A stretch of DNA of 64,000 nt, from assembly GCF_014207355.1 (NCBI RefSeq), contig NZ_JACHEF010000008.1, forward strand, positions 1-64,000, written 5' to 3'. How positions within the stretch are numbered: position 1 is the first letter of the stretch; every line of letters begins with the position of its first letter. This document shows positions 52,952 to 61,495 of the stretch, piece after piece. Source of the stretch: Mesorhizobium sangaii (GTDB taxonomy: Bacteria; Pseudomonadota; Alphaproteobacteria; Rhizobiales; Rhizobiaceae). The notes beneath the pieces are model-generated. The model saw only the letters and a program-made list of their open reading frames with translations. It was not told the origin of the DNA and ran no database searches. The position numbers and the translations under genes were made by a program.

Positions 52952-54313
52952 CTATGCCGGCAGAGCGCGAAAAGTCATCCTGAAGCAGGCGCCGCTCGGT
53001 CTGCCGTCGAGGATATCGATCCGCCCGCCATGCAATTGCATGATTTCCTGCACCAGGTTGAGGCCAAGCCCGGCGCCATGATCCTGCGGGCGCAGCCGGT
53101 CGAAGGGCTCGAAGATGCGCTCGCGCTCGCCTGGTGGCACGCCGCCGCCTTCGTCCCGCACCTCGATGATAGCTGACGCGGTGACGCCGACAGTGATCTT
53201 GCCGGTGCGCCCGCCATGCTCGATCGCGTTCTGGACGAGATTGGTGACGGCGCGTTCGATCGCCGTGCGGTCGCCGGTGGCGAAAACCGTCTCGCTCGCC
53301 GGTTCGAACGACATCTCGTATCCGGCCGAAAACGCCATCGGCGCGAGGTCGACAATGACCCCTCGGGCGATCGCCACAAGATCGACCTTTTCAAAAGCCG
53401 TCGCCTGCCGGTCGAGGCGCTGCAGGTCGAGCAACTGGTCGGTCAGCGTCGAAAGCCTGGCTGCATCCTGCAGCAGCCGCGCCCGCTCCGGTGTCGCCGG
53501 CAATGAGGCAAGGCGCGTGTTGAGGATGGCGACCGGCGTTCTGAGCTCATGTGCCGCGTCGGTCAGGAACCGCTTGTGACGCTCATAGCCCTTGTCGAGA
53601 CGCGCAAGCGCGGCATTCACTGCCTTCACCAGCGGCGTCACTTCCTTAGGCACGTCCTTCAGCGGCAGCTGCACACCGCGCTGGTCGATGTCGATGCGCT
53701 CGGCCTCGGCGGCCGCATGGCCAAGGCCAGACAGTGCCCCGCGCACCACCCAGGGCGTGGCGAACAGCGTGGCCAGCGCCATCAACCCGGCAAGCGGCAG
53801 TATCCCCTGCAGGAAGAATTGTGGCGCCTGCCCGAGCAGGCGCAGGAGCGAAAGTCCGCCCTTGGTGCCGGTCATGATCTGGACATTGCCGGCCGCCGTC
53901 TCGGTCCAGCGTATCTTTCCCGCTGGCGGCGCGGCTTGCCCGAGGGCGAGGTCGACACGGGCGTCGCTGATGTTGTCCAGCAGCCCGACGAAGGGTTGGA
54001 AGGTGGCAGGCACCGTTCCCTCCTGCAGCCGCTGCCCTTGCTTGTCGCGGATGATGAACCAGAGGTCCGCAACGTTCGACCGCAGCGTCGTCATGTCAGG
54101 CGTTTCGTCGAGGACAAGCTTGCCACTTGCATCGCGCGCCACCGCATCCGCCAGCACGTCCATTGTGCCGTCCTCGTAGTCATGCGGAATGAGCCCCGTG
54201 GCCAGCATGGTTCCGAGAATGCCGACGATGATCAGCGTCAGCATCGCGCATTGCAGCAAGGCGATGCGTAGCACCAGGCTCCATTTGAGCGAACGCGGGC
54301 GCCTCATACTCAT
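52952..54313 (-). CDS. sensor histidine kinase
   Basis: A 453-residue inner-membrane kinase. A first membrane helix (about residues 14-38), a periplasmic loop of some 125 residues, a second helix (about 170-195), a HAMP-like linker, the phosphoacceptor box FLTDAAHELRTPVAIL (His near 254), and an HATPase domain with NLVQNAIEHGG (N), VRDEGGGVPPGERERIFEPF (G1/F) and GAGLGLNLVQEI (G2). It is encoded 10 bases after its response regulator. The stimulus is unknown; the layout resembles the QseC/PmrB-like group. Confidence 0.9.
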   Translation of the reverse strand: MSMRRPRSLKWSLVLRIALLQCAMLTLIIVGILGTMLATGLIPHDYEDGTMDVLADAVARDASGKLVLDETPDMTTLRSNVADLWFIIRDKQGQRLQEGTVPATFQPFVGLLDNISDARVDLALGQAAPPAGKIRWTETAAGNVQIMTGTKGGLSLLRLLGQAPQFFLQGILPLAGLMALATLFATPWVVRGALSGLGHAAAEAERIDIDQRGVQLPLKDVPKEVTPLVKAVNAALARLDKGYERHKRFLTDAAHELRTPVAILNTRLASLPATPERARLLQDAARLSTLTDQLLDLQRLDRQATAFEKVDLVAIARGVIVDLAPMAFSAGYEMSFEPASETVFATGDRTAIERAVTNLVQNAIEHGGRTGKITVGVTASAIIEVRDEGGGVPPGERERIFEPFDRLRPQDHGAGLGLNLVQEIMQLHGGRIDILDGRPSGACFRMTFRALPA

Positions 54314-54323
54314 CGCTTGATGC

Positions 54324-54998
54324 TCATGTCGTCTCGCGCAAGAGATAGCCGACGCCGCGAATGCCGTTGATCGTCACGCCGCTGTTCGCGTAGGCAAGCT
54401 TGCGGCGCAGCCGCGAAACATGGGTGTCGAGTGCGTTGGACTGGATCTCGTCGTCGAGGCCGAACACCGCCTCCATCAGCGCCTCGCGCTGTACCATGCG
54501 GCCGGTGCGCCGCATCAGCGCCTCCAGCACCAGGAGTTCACGGCGCGGCAGGCCGAGCGCCTCGCCACCGATCGACACCTCGCGATGCCCGACGTCGAGA
54601 ACCAGATGGCCGGCACGGATGAACTGCGACTGCATCGGCGCCGGGCGCCTAAGCAGTGCGCGCAACCGGGCCAGCAATTCCTCGAAGGCGAACGGTTTCG
54701 CCAGGTAATCGTCCGCTCCCGTGTTCAGACCATCGATCTTGTCCGACGTGTCGCCCTTCGCGGTCAGCATCAGCACGGGCGTGGTGTTTTTCGCTGAACG
54801 CAGTCTCGGCACCAGCGACAGCCCGTCGCCATCCGGCAACTGGCGGTCGAGCAGGATGGCGTCGTAGCTGTCGACGGCAACGAAGCCCTCCGCCTCGAGC
54901 AGCGAGCCGGCGTGATCGACGACCATGTCGTGGCGCTTCAGGGCGGCACGCAAGGCCGAGACCATTTCAGGCTCGTCTTCGACCAGCAAGATACGCAT
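54324..54998 (-). CDS. OmpR/PhoB-family response regulator
   Basis: A 224-residue regulator started at MRILLVEDEPEMVSALRAALKRHD with AAGGGA upstream. The receiver domain has DAILLDRQLPDGDG (phospho-Asp near residue 51), VLMLTAKGD and DYLAKPF. The C-terminal winged helix has LPRRELLVLEALMRRTGRMV and SNALDTHVSRLRRKL...GIRGVGYLL. It is the first gene of the two-component operon and lies upstream of the kinase. Divergent from the PmtA-like methyltransferase, 290 bases apart; no clear operator is seen in that gap. Confidence 0.92.
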   Translation of the reverse strand: MRILLVEDEPEMVSALRAALKRHDMVVDHAGSLLEAEGFVAVDSYDAILLDRQLPDGDGLSLVPRLRSAKNTTPVLMLTAKGDTSDKIDGLNTGADDYLAKPFAFEELLARLRALLRRPAPMQSQFIRAGHLVLDVGHREVSIGGEALGLPRRELLVLEALMRRTGRMVQREALMEAVFGLDDEIQSNALDTHVSRLRRKLAYANSGVTINGIRGVGYLLRETT

Positions 54999-55288
54999 CG
55001 ATTGTCCCTTGAGGAGGTCAGTTGCTCCGGCGCTACAGCGCCAACATTGCGCGAACATGGCAAAGCCTGGCGGCTGGCGTCGAGACACCCTTTCTTTGCA
55101 TCTGCCACCTTGCGCAATGTCCATGCAATCCAATCGCGGCACACAGCGCCCGTCGAGTGTCGGCGATTCGCCCGCAGCCGACACCAAGGCGTCGGGCCCG
55201 AAACCGATTTCGGGTCCGACGCTGAAACAAAAATCTGCAAGCGGCCGCAATCCGGTTGGAGCGCCGCGGCCCAGGATTGAGGTTGGCT

Positions 55289-55888
55289 ATGCCTGCAAGT
55301 GATGCCTTGTCTTTTCTCGTGGCGTGGACCGTTGCGCCGTTCAGGGTCGGCTCCGTCACGCCGTCCAGTTCCAGTCTGGCGGCGTTGATGACGCGCGACA
55401 TCGGCCCCGGCACCGGCCCGGTGCTGGAGCTTGGTCCCGGAACCGGCCCGTTCACCCGGGCGCTGCTGAGCCGTGGGGTGAACGAAGAGGATCTGACGCT
55501 GATCGAATCCGATGCGGATTTTGCCGCGTTGCTCAAGCGGCGTTTCCCCGCGGCCCGGATCCTCGGAATGGATGCCGTCGGTCTGCGCCATCTGTCGTTG
55601 TTCCAGGGGCCGGTGGTCGGCGCCGCTGTCAGCGGACTGCCCTTCCGGCTGATTTCGCCGCGCAAGACGTTTGCCATTCTCGACGGCGTTTTCGCTAATC
55701 TTCGCCCGGGCGGGGCGCTCTATCAGTTCACGCTCGGCAGGCGCTGCCCGTTCGATCAATCGCTGCTCGATCGGCTCGACCTTGAGGTCACACGGGTCGG
55801 CCACACCTTTCGCAACTTCCCGCCAGCGACGGTCTATCGCATCGCCAGGATCAAGACGCTCAGCACCTATGACTGGCGCTTCGCATGA
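55289..55888 (+). CDS. class I methyltransferase, PmtA-like
   Basis: A 199-residue SAM methyltransferase started at MPASDALSFLVAWTVAPFRVGSVTPSS with GAGG upstream. Motif I is VLELGPGTGPFTRALLSRGV, then LTLIESDADFAALLKRRFP, and a late HTFRNFPPATVYRI. This resembles the short rhizobial phospholipid N-methyltransferases (PmtA), which methylate phosphatidylethanolamine towards phosphatidylcholine, and related rRNA dimethylase-like proteins. The stop overlaps the DedA start (ATGA), which supports a membrane-lipid role. Confidence 0.75.
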   Translation: MPASDALSFLVAWTVAPFRVGSVTPSSSSLAALMTRDIGPGTGPVLELGPGTGPFTRALLSRGVNEEDLTLIESDADFAALLKRRFPAARILGMDAVGLRHLSLFQGPVVGAAVSGLPFRLISPRKTFAILDGVFANLRPGGALYQFTLGRRCPFDQSLLDRLDLEVTRVGHTFRNFPPATVYRIARIKTLSTYDWRFA

Positions 55889-56502
55889 CCGGGCCGTTGT
55901 CGGCCATTCTAGGCTTCGGCCTGTTCGGCGTGTTCTGCCTCGCCTTTACCGAAAAAATACTGCCGATCCCGCCCTCGCATGTGCTGCTGCTGTTCCTTGG
56001 CATGACGGCGGCCCCGGATGGCGTGACACTGCTGATCCTGCTGACCGTGACGACGCTTGCCTCCACCAGCGGTTGCCTTGTCTGGTATGCGGTCGGCCGC
56101 CGGATCGGATTTGACCGTGCTGGCAGGCTGGTCGAACACCTCGGCAGATATGTGTTCCTGCGCCCCGCAACCTACCACAAGCTTGGTCAGACCTACCGCC
56201 TCAATCATCTCGGGATCTCGCTGTTGGCGCAGTTCATACCGACTGTGCGCAACTATCTCCCGATCGCGGCCGGCGCGCTTTGTCTGCCTGCTTTGCCCTT
56301 CGCGGCCACGACGCTGTTCGGCGCCATGCTCTGGAATGCGGGCTTTCTCGTCACCGGTTATCTGCTGCAGGGCAGCGGCCAGGACTCCTTCACTGTCGGT
56401 TTCCGCGTCATTGTCATTGTCGTGGCGCTGGAGACGGCATTCATGCTTGCATTGCGTTATGGTCCTGCCTGCCGGCGGCGTATCAGGCTGGTGCGAGGCT
56501 GA
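55885..56502 (+). CDS. DedA-family membrane protein
   Basis: A 205-residue inner-membrane protein of the DedA/SNARE-associated family. It has the hallmark order: an N-terminal acidic/helical start with FTEKILPIPPSHVLLLFLGM, a re-entrant GCLVWYAVGRRIGFDRAGRLVEHLGRY, and the conserved basic loop AQFIPTVRNYLPIAAGALCLP. DedA proteins act as lipid scramblases or flippases (undecaprenyl phosphate or phospholipid). Coupled by ATGA to the PmtA-like methyltransferase gene, suggesting joint work on phospholipids. Confidence 0.88.
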   Translation: MTGPLSAILGFGLFGVFCLAFTEKILPIPPSHVLLLFLGMTAAPDGVTLLILLTVTTLASTSGCLVWYAVGRRIGFDRAGRLVEHLGRYVFLRPATYHKLGQTYRLNHLGISLLAQFIPTVRNYLPIAAGALCLPALPFAATTLFGAMLWNAGFLVTGYLLQGSGQDSFTVGFRVIVIVVALETAFMLALRYGPACRRRIRLVRG

Positions 56503-56583
56503 GCCCGCAGCACCAGTCACCAGTCACGGGATAAGCTCTGCCGTCGACTTTCCTTCCCCCGCGCGCCGGTGTTTAGTCCGGCC

Positions 56584-57489
56584 ATGGCCTTCACCATCCG
56601 CCAGTTGCAGTTCTTCATCGCCGTCGCCGAGCAAGGCACGGTGTCGGGCGCCGCGCAGAACCTATCCATCTCGCAATCATCGGTCACCGAAGCGATCAAG
56701 GAACTCGAAAGCGATCTCGGGGTAGAACTGTTCGAACGCCATCCGCGCGGCCTGAACATCACCCACAAGGGCCACCAGTTCCTGCGCCATGCGACGAAAA
56801 TCCTTGCCGACGTTTCGGATGCACGCCGCTCTTTCTCCGGCGACCAGGCCGCAGCAGGCGGCCGGCTGCAGCTCGGCGTCACCTCGATGGTCGCCGGCTA
56901 TGTGCTGTCGGACCTTCTTGCCCGCTACCGCCGCGCCTATCCCGGCGTCGAGGTCTCGGCCATCGAGGACAATGGCGACTATCTCGAACATCTCCTGATC
57001 GGCGGCAAGCTCGACATTGCCGTCATGGTCACCTCCAACCTGCGCGACCGCACGGCACTGCAGTCGGAAATCCTCGAGGTCTCGGCCTATCGCCTCTGGC
57101 TGCCGCTCGGCCACCCGCTCGCCGGCGCCGACATCATCAGCATTGGCGACATCGCCTTCGAGCCGCTGATCATGCTGACAGTCGACGAGATCGAGGAGAA
57201 CACCGGCAAGCTGCTGACGGCGATCGGCGCCAAGCCGCATGTCGCCTTTCGTACGCGTTCCGTGGAAGCCGTGCGCAGTCTCGTTGCCACCGGCGCCGGC
57301 GTGGCGCTGCTGCCCGACCTCGTCTACCGGCCCTGGTCGCTGGAAGGCGACCGCATCGAATCGCGCGATATTTCCGGCTCCTTGCCGGTGGTCCAGGTCG
57401 GCATGGTCTGGCGTCGCGGGTCCGGCCTGCCGCAGGCGGCGCGCGATTTTATAGGCCTTGCCCAGTCGCAGCGCACGGTCCGCCGCTAG
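56584..57489 (+). CDS. LysR-family transcriptional regulator
   Basis: A 301-residue LysR regulator started at MAFTIRQLQFFIAVAEQGTVSGAAQNL. The HTH continues SISQSSVTEAIKELESDLGVELFERHPRG. The C-terminal effector-binding domain includes GRLQLGVTSMVAGYVLSDLLARYRRAYP and LDIAVMVTSNLRD. This type often controls a divergent catabolic gene, but here its upstream neighbour (dedA) is co-directional, so no target is evident. It converges with the broken merR gene, four bases apart. Confidence 0.92.
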   Translation: MAFTIRQLQFFIAVAEQGTVSGAAQNLSISQSSVTEAIKELESDLGVELFERHPRGLNITHKGHQFLRHATKILADVSDARRSFSGDQAAAGGRLQLGVTSMVAGYVLSDLLARYRRAYPGVEVSAIEDNGDYLEHLLIGGKLDIAVMVTSNLRDRTALQSEILEVSAYRLWLPLGHPLAGADIISIGDIAFEPLIMLTVDEIEENTGKLLTAIGAKPHVAFRTRSVEAVRSLVATGAGVALLPDLVYRPWSLEGDRIESRDISGSLPVVQVGMVWRRGSGLPQAARDFIGLAQSQRTVRR

Positions 57490-57493
57490 TGGC

Positions 57494-57977
57494 CTACTCA
57501 AGCCTGACGTCGCCAGTCTCGCGCTTGCGCGTTGTGACGGAAACCGCCTCCGCCTTGAACGACCCGATAGGAGCAACCTCGAAACGGCCAGCACCGGCAA
57601 GCCTGACGGCGCGGCGGAACGTCGGACACTCCATCGGCCGGGCGGCCGGACATCGGGCGGCGTGGCGCAAAGCCTCTCGGATCGCGGTCAGGCGCTGGAT
57701 GGTGTGGTCCAGTTCGTTTGCCTTGGCATCCAGGCGCCCTCGATCCATTTTCGACAGGCCGTCGGGCCTCAGCATCGCGGAAATCTCGTCCAGTGCGAAT
57801 CCACCGGCGCGTCCAAGCCGTGATCAAAGCGAGCGGTTCCAGGACGGCCGGGTCGAACAAGCGGCGCAGGCCGCGATGGCCGATTGAGGCGATGAGGCCC
57901 TTTTCCTCATAGTAGCGAAGTGTCGAGGCGGGCAGGCCGGTGCGGCGCGACACTTCGGCAATGTCCATATCTTTCAT
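57494..57977 (-). pseudogene. MerR-family regulator broken by a single-base frameshift
   Basis: The N-terminal part (from ATG 57977) is a good MerR winged helix: MKDMDIAEVSRRTGLPASTLRYYE, then RGLRRLFDPAVLEPLALIT. After ITA the frame breaks near 57814: removing one T of the minus strand would continue it as GRAGGFALDEISAMLRPDGLSKMD...TIQRLTAIREALRHAARC...CPTFRR, all present in another frame to the stop at 57494. So either the gene is dead or this is a sequencing error. Its expected target promoter (57980-58010) is intact and divergent. Confidence 0.85.
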
Positions 57978-57979
57978 GC

Positions 57980-58010
57980 TTGACCTCAAGTCGGCTTGAA
58001 CTCGTAGAGT
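57980..58010 (+). promoter_or_regulatory. MerR-type promoter of the methyltransferase gene
   Basis: A -35 TTGACC (57980-57985), a 19-base spacer with TCAAG-TCGG-CTTGA (57986-57999, perfect arms), and a -10 TAGAGT (58005-58010). The long spacer with a central palindrome is the hallmark of MerR-activated promoters. The regulator would be the adjacent, divergent merR gene, which is frameshifted. The operator resembles the SoxR half-site CCTCAAG, but the regulator lacks the SoxR cysteine cluster. Confidence 0.8.
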
Positions 58011-58053
58011 GCTTGCGACGAACAGTGAGAGCAACAGAAAAGCGAGGTCCGTC

Positions 58054-58899
58054 ATGCCGCAATCCGCGCAGCCAAACACACGGCAAGCCGCGCTCTGGAA
58101 CGACGCCAGCGGAAAAGCCTGGGTTGAGATGCAACCGATCCTCGACCAGATACTGGCGCCGTTCGAGCGGCTGGTAGTCGATGCAGGCTATCCCGGGGAA
58201 GGGGGCAATGTCCTTGACATCGGCTGCGGCGCCGGCGCCACAACTCTGGCGATGGCGCGTCGCGTGGGCAACTACGGACGTTGTGTTGGGCTCGACATCT
58301 CGCAGCCGCTTGTCGCCTTGGCGACGGAGCGCGCGGGGGCAGAAGATGTAGCAAACGCAAGTTTTGAAGTGGGCGATGCCCAGACGTATGCGTTCGAATC
58401 CGGGGACTTCGACGCTGTTGTCTCCCGTTTTGGTGTCATGTTCTTCGATGATCCCGTGGCCGCGTTCGCGAACATAAGACAGGCCGCAAGCCGCGGTAGC
58501 AAACTCGCCTTTGTTGCTTGGCGCAGTCCGGTCGAGAATGATTTCATGACGACCGCCGCGCGAGCGGCTGCGCCTTTCCTGCCGCCCGCACCGGTGCCGG
58601 ATCCCGATGCGCCGGGGCAGTTTGCCTTTGCCAACGCCGCCAAGGTGAAGCGGATTCTTGAAGCGAGCGGCTGGTCGTCGATCGAAGTCGAACAGGTGGA
58701 TGTCCAGTGTCAGATCGCCGAAGATGATCTGATAACGTTTGTCACCCGGCTAGGGCCGGTCGGCGCCGCGCTACGTGAGGTTGACAGGGCAACGGCCGAA
58801 AAAATCACCGCGGTGTTGCCTGCTGCGTTCGCGCCTTTCGTGGAGGACGGTGAGGCTCGCTTCAACGCCGCCTGCTGGCTGGTGACGGCGCTGGCCTGA
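58054..58899 (+). CDS. class I SAM-dependent methyltransferase
   Basis: A 281-residue methyltransferase started at MPQSAQPNTRQAALWNDASGKAW (a TTG 15 codons earlier is less likely). It has motif I VLDIGCGAGATTLAMARRVG, post-I CVGLDISQPLVALATERA, FDAVVSRFGVMFFDDPVAAFANI and LAFVAWRSPVENDFM. The N-terminal 'QxxxWNxxxGxxWV' is typical of a UbiE-like family frequently controlled by MerR proteins. The substrate is unknown. It is monocistronic and preceded by a MerR-type promoter at 57980-58010. Confidence 0.88.
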   Translation: MPQSAQPNTRQAALWNDASGKAWVEMQPILDQILAPFERLVVDAGYPGEGGNVLDIGCGAGATTLAMARRVGNYGRCVGLDISQPLVALATERAGAEDVANASFEVGDAQTYAFESGDFDAVVSRFGVMFFDDPVAAFANIRQAASRGSKLAFVAWRSPVENDFMTTAARAAAPFLPPAPVPDPDAPGQFAFANAAKVKRILEASGWSSIEVEQVDVQCQIAEDDLITFVTRLGPVGAALREVDRATAEKITAVLPAAFAPFVEDGEARFNAACWLVTALA

Positions 58900-59053
58900 A
58901 GGGGTGCCTGGCTATCGGAAAAACCGATATCGCCTTTCTGATAAATGAATTTGCGAAACCGGAATTTTCAAAGCACTTTCGGTTCAGGGACCAAAGTCGC
59001 CACCAGAGCGACGTCAAGTCCAACGCACGAACTGACAGTTTTCAGTCCGCGCG

Positions 59054-59091
59054 TGACCCCTAGCGAAGACCGAAACCGGCTTTCGGGGTCA
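59054..59091. repeat. rhizobial palindrome, CCGAAA-CCGG type
   Basis: TGACCCC (59054-59060) and GGGGTCA (59085-59091) enclose CCGAAA/TTTCGG around CCGG. It is a degenerate relative of the palindromes at 5495 and 45722. It lies about 20 bases before the start codon of the ABC substrate-binding protein, so it would be in its leader. The remainder of 58900-59053 shows only weaker AACCGATATCG-like dyads. Confidence 0.55.
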
Positions 59092-59111
59092 GGCGCCAAA
59101 ATGGGAGATCG

Positions 59112-60269
59112 ATGATGAATTCATTCCTGAAGTCATGCACTGCTTTGACGGTCGCGCTGACCTTCTCCGGTCAGGCCGTCGCCCAGGTCAAGGAACTTGG
59201 CAAGGGCGAAGGCCAGGTCAACATCGTTGCCTGGCCGGGCTATATCGAACGCGGCGAAACCGACAAGGGCTATGACTGGGTGACCTCCTTCGAGAAGGAG
59301 ACCGGTTGCAAGGTCAACGTCAAGACCGCCAACACCTCTGACGAGATGGTCTCGCTGATGAACGAGGGCGGCTTCGACCTCGTCACCGCATCGGGCGATG
59401 CGTCGCTGCGCCTGGTTGCCGGCAAGCGCGTGCAGCCGATCAATACCGATCTCATCCCGAGCTGGAAGACTGTCGACGAACGCCTCAAGGATGCCCCGTG
59501 GTTCACCGTCGGTGGCGTTCACTATGGCGTTCCCTACCAGTGGGGTCCGAACGTCCTGATGTACAACACCGACGTGTTCAAGGAAGCGCCCAAGAGCTGG
59601 AACGTGGTCTTCGAGGAAATGAAGCTGCCGGACGGCAAGTCCAACAAGGGGCGGGTCCAGGCCTATGACGGACCGATCCATATCGCCGACGCCGCCAACT
59701 ATCTGATGTTCCACAAGCCGGAACTCGGCATCAAGGATCCTTATGAACTGAACGAGGACCAGTACAAGGCAGCGCTCGAACTGCTGCGCGTCCAGCGCAC
59801 GCTGGTCGGCCGCTACTGGCATGATGCCGCCATCCAGGTCGACGATTTCCAGAACGAAGGCGTCGTCGCTTCCGGCTCGTGGCCGTATCAGGTCAATGCG
59901 CTGGTCGCCGCCAAGAAACCGGTCGCGTCGACCGTGCCGGAAGAAGGCGTCACCGGCTGGGCCGACACCACCATGATGGAGGCCGACTCGGCCAACCCCA
60001 ACTGCGCCTATAAGTGGTTGGAACATTCCTTGTCGCCGAAAGTGCAGGGCGATGTCTCGGCCTGGTTCGGTTCGCTGCCGGTCGTGCCCGCTGCCTGCAA
60101 GGGCAACGAGCTGTTGACCGACGAAGGCTGCAAGACCAACGGCTACGACAATTTCGACAAGATCAAGTTCTGGAAGACGCCGGTGTCGAAATGCGCCACC
60201 GAGAACGACCAGTGCGTGCCCTATTACCGCTGGGTGTCGGACTATATCGGCGTCATCGGCGGGCGGTGA
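59112..60269 (+). CDS. ABC transporter substrate-binding protein, polyamine (PotD-like) type
   Basis: A 385-residue periplasmic binding protein with a Sec signal peptide (about residues 1-24, ending SGQAVA). Family sequence: VNIVAWPGYIERG, YDWVTSFEKETGCKVNVKTANTSDEMVSLMNEGGFDLVTASGD, VPYQWGPNVLMYNTDVF and CAYKWLEHSLSP. This is the PotD/PotF-like class that binds spermidine or putrescine. It opens the operon with ATPase, two permeases and aldehyde dehydrogenase. A GGGAGA site precedes the start. Confidence 0.88.
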   Translation: MMNSFLKSCTALTVALTFSGQAVAQVKELGKGEGQVNIVAWPGYIERGETDKGYDWVTSFEKETGCKVNVKTANTSDEMVSLMNEGGFDLVTASGDASLRLVAGKRVQPINTDLIPSWKTVDERLKDAPWFTVGGVHYGVPYQWGPNVLMYNTDVFKEAPKSWNVVFEEMKLPDGKSNKGRVQAYDGPIHIADAANYLMFHKPELGIKDPYELNEDQYKAALELLRVQRTLVGRYWHDAAIQVDDFQNEGVVASGSWPYQVNALVAAKKPVASTVPEEGVTGWADTTMMEADSANPNCAYKWLEHSLSPKVQGDVSAWFGSLPVVPAACKGNELLTDEGCKTNGYDNFDKIKFWKTPVSKCATENDQCVPYYRWVSDYIGVIGGR

Positions 60270-60278
60270 GTGCCCTTA

Positions 60279-60401
60279 CCCTCCCCCTTTTGGGGAGGGT
60301 CGACGCGTAGCGTCGGGGTGGGGGTCTGCCCTGACATGGCTTGCTTGTGAAACCACCCCCACCCGCGGCTTCGCCGCGACCTCCCCCATCGAGGGGGAGG
60401 T
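60279..60401. repeat. dispersed inverted repeat, CCCTCCCCC/GGGGGAGG type
   Basis: The left part has CCTCCCCC-TTTTGGGGAGG and GACGCGTAGCGTC, then GGGGTGGGGGT; the right part has ACCCCCACCC, CGCGGCTTCGCCGCG and CCTCCCCC-ATCGAGGGGGAGG. The two sides are inverted versions. It lies between the binding protein and ATPase genes, so it would fold in the mRNA and could stabilise the upstream binding-protein message. Confidence 0.8.
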
Positions 60402-60484
60402 GAAGCGGCGCGCGAATTGGCCATCCCAGCCGGGGTTCTGCAGGTGAGGATGACAAAACTAAACCGGCAACAGGCTGACAACCC

Positions 60485-61495
60485 ATGACCACCGCCGTTT
60501 CCTTCCAGAAAGCCTCGCGCCATTTCGGCAGCGTTCGCGCCGTCGATGCGGTCGATCTTGACATCGCGCCGGGCGAGTTTTTCGCCATGCTCGGGCCGTC
60601 CGGCTCCGGCAAGACCACGTGCCTGCGCCTCATCGCCGGTTTCGAGCAGCCGACCTCGGGCTCGATCTCGATCTTCGGCGAACGCGCCGAGGGCGTGCCG
60701 CCCTATCGCCGCAACGTCAACACCGTGTTCCAGGACTACGCGCTGTTCCCGCATCTGAGCGTGCTCGACAATGTTGCCTATGGCCTCATGGTCAAGGGCA
60801 TCGGCAAGGCTGAACGGCACAAGGCGGCTGAAGAGGCGCTGTCGCTGGTGCGGCTGCCCGGCTATGGCGCCCGCCGCCCCGGCCAGCTTTCCGGCGGCCA
60901 GCGCCAGCGAGTCGCGCTCGCCCGTGCGCTGGTCAACCAGCCCAAGGTGCTGCTGCTCGACGAGCCGCTCGGCGCCCTCGACCTCAAACTGCGCGAGAAC
61001 ATGCAGGAGGAGTTGAAGTCGCTCCAGAAAGTGCTCGGCATCACCTTCGTCTTCGTCACCCACGACCAGGGCGAGGCGCTGTCGATGGCCGACCGCGTCG
61101 CTGTCTTCAATGACGGCAAGATTATGCAGATCGGCACGCCGGAGGATATCTACCAGCGGCCGAAGACCCGCTTTGTCGCCGATTTCGTCGGTTCCTCCAA
61201 CGTGTTGCCGCCGGATTTCGTCCAGCGCTATTGCGGCCAGCATCGCTGGGGCAGCCTGCGGCCTGAATCCATTCGCGTCGGCCGCACGGCCAAGGGGGCG
61301 GCAAGTGGCGAAGGCGTTTCCGCCCGCCTCGTCTCGACCAACTATCTCGGCGCCACGACAAAACTCGCGCTCGATGCCGACGGATTGAAGCTGCACGCCA
61401 TCGTGCCGGCCGGCAACGCCCTGCCCGTGGAAGGTGAGGCGGTCGTGCTCACCTTCAACCGCGAGCACCTGCATCTGATGGACGAGCCGGTATGA
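60485..61495 (+). CDS. potA: ABC transporter ATP-binding protein, PotA-like
   Basis: A 336-residue ATPase of the spermidine/putrescine type. Walker A is GPSGSGKTTCLRLIAGF (near residue 38), Q-loop VFQDYALFPHLSV, signature LSGGQRQRVALARAL, Walker B VLLLDEPLGALDLKLR, H-loop FVTHDQGEAL. A C-terminal TOBE-like domain (about 240-336) follows. It powers import through the two permeases encoded immediately downstream; the stop overlaps the first permease start (ATGA). Confidence 0.92.
   Translation: MTTAVSFQKASRHFGSVRAVDAVDLDIAPGEFFAMLGPSGSGKTTCLRLIAGFEQPTSGSISIFGERAEGVPPYRRNVNTVFQDYALFPHLSVLDNVAYGLMVKGIGKAERHKAAEEALSLVRLPGYGARRPGQLSGGQRQRVALARALVNQPKVLLLDEPLGALDLKLRENMQEELKSLQKVLGITFVFVTHDQGEALSMADRVAVFNDGKIMQIGTPEDIYQRPKTRFVADFVGSSNVLPPDFVQRYCGQHRWGSLRPESIRVGRTAKGAASGEGVSARLVSTNYLGATTKLALDADGLKLHAIVPAGNALPVEGEAVVLTFNREHLHLMDEPV

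Noticed and set aside
57494..57977. SoxR identity for the MerR gene because of the CCTCAAG operator
   Set aside because: The C-terminus has only two spaced cysteines (RCPAARPMECP) and not the four-cysteine cluster of SoxR.
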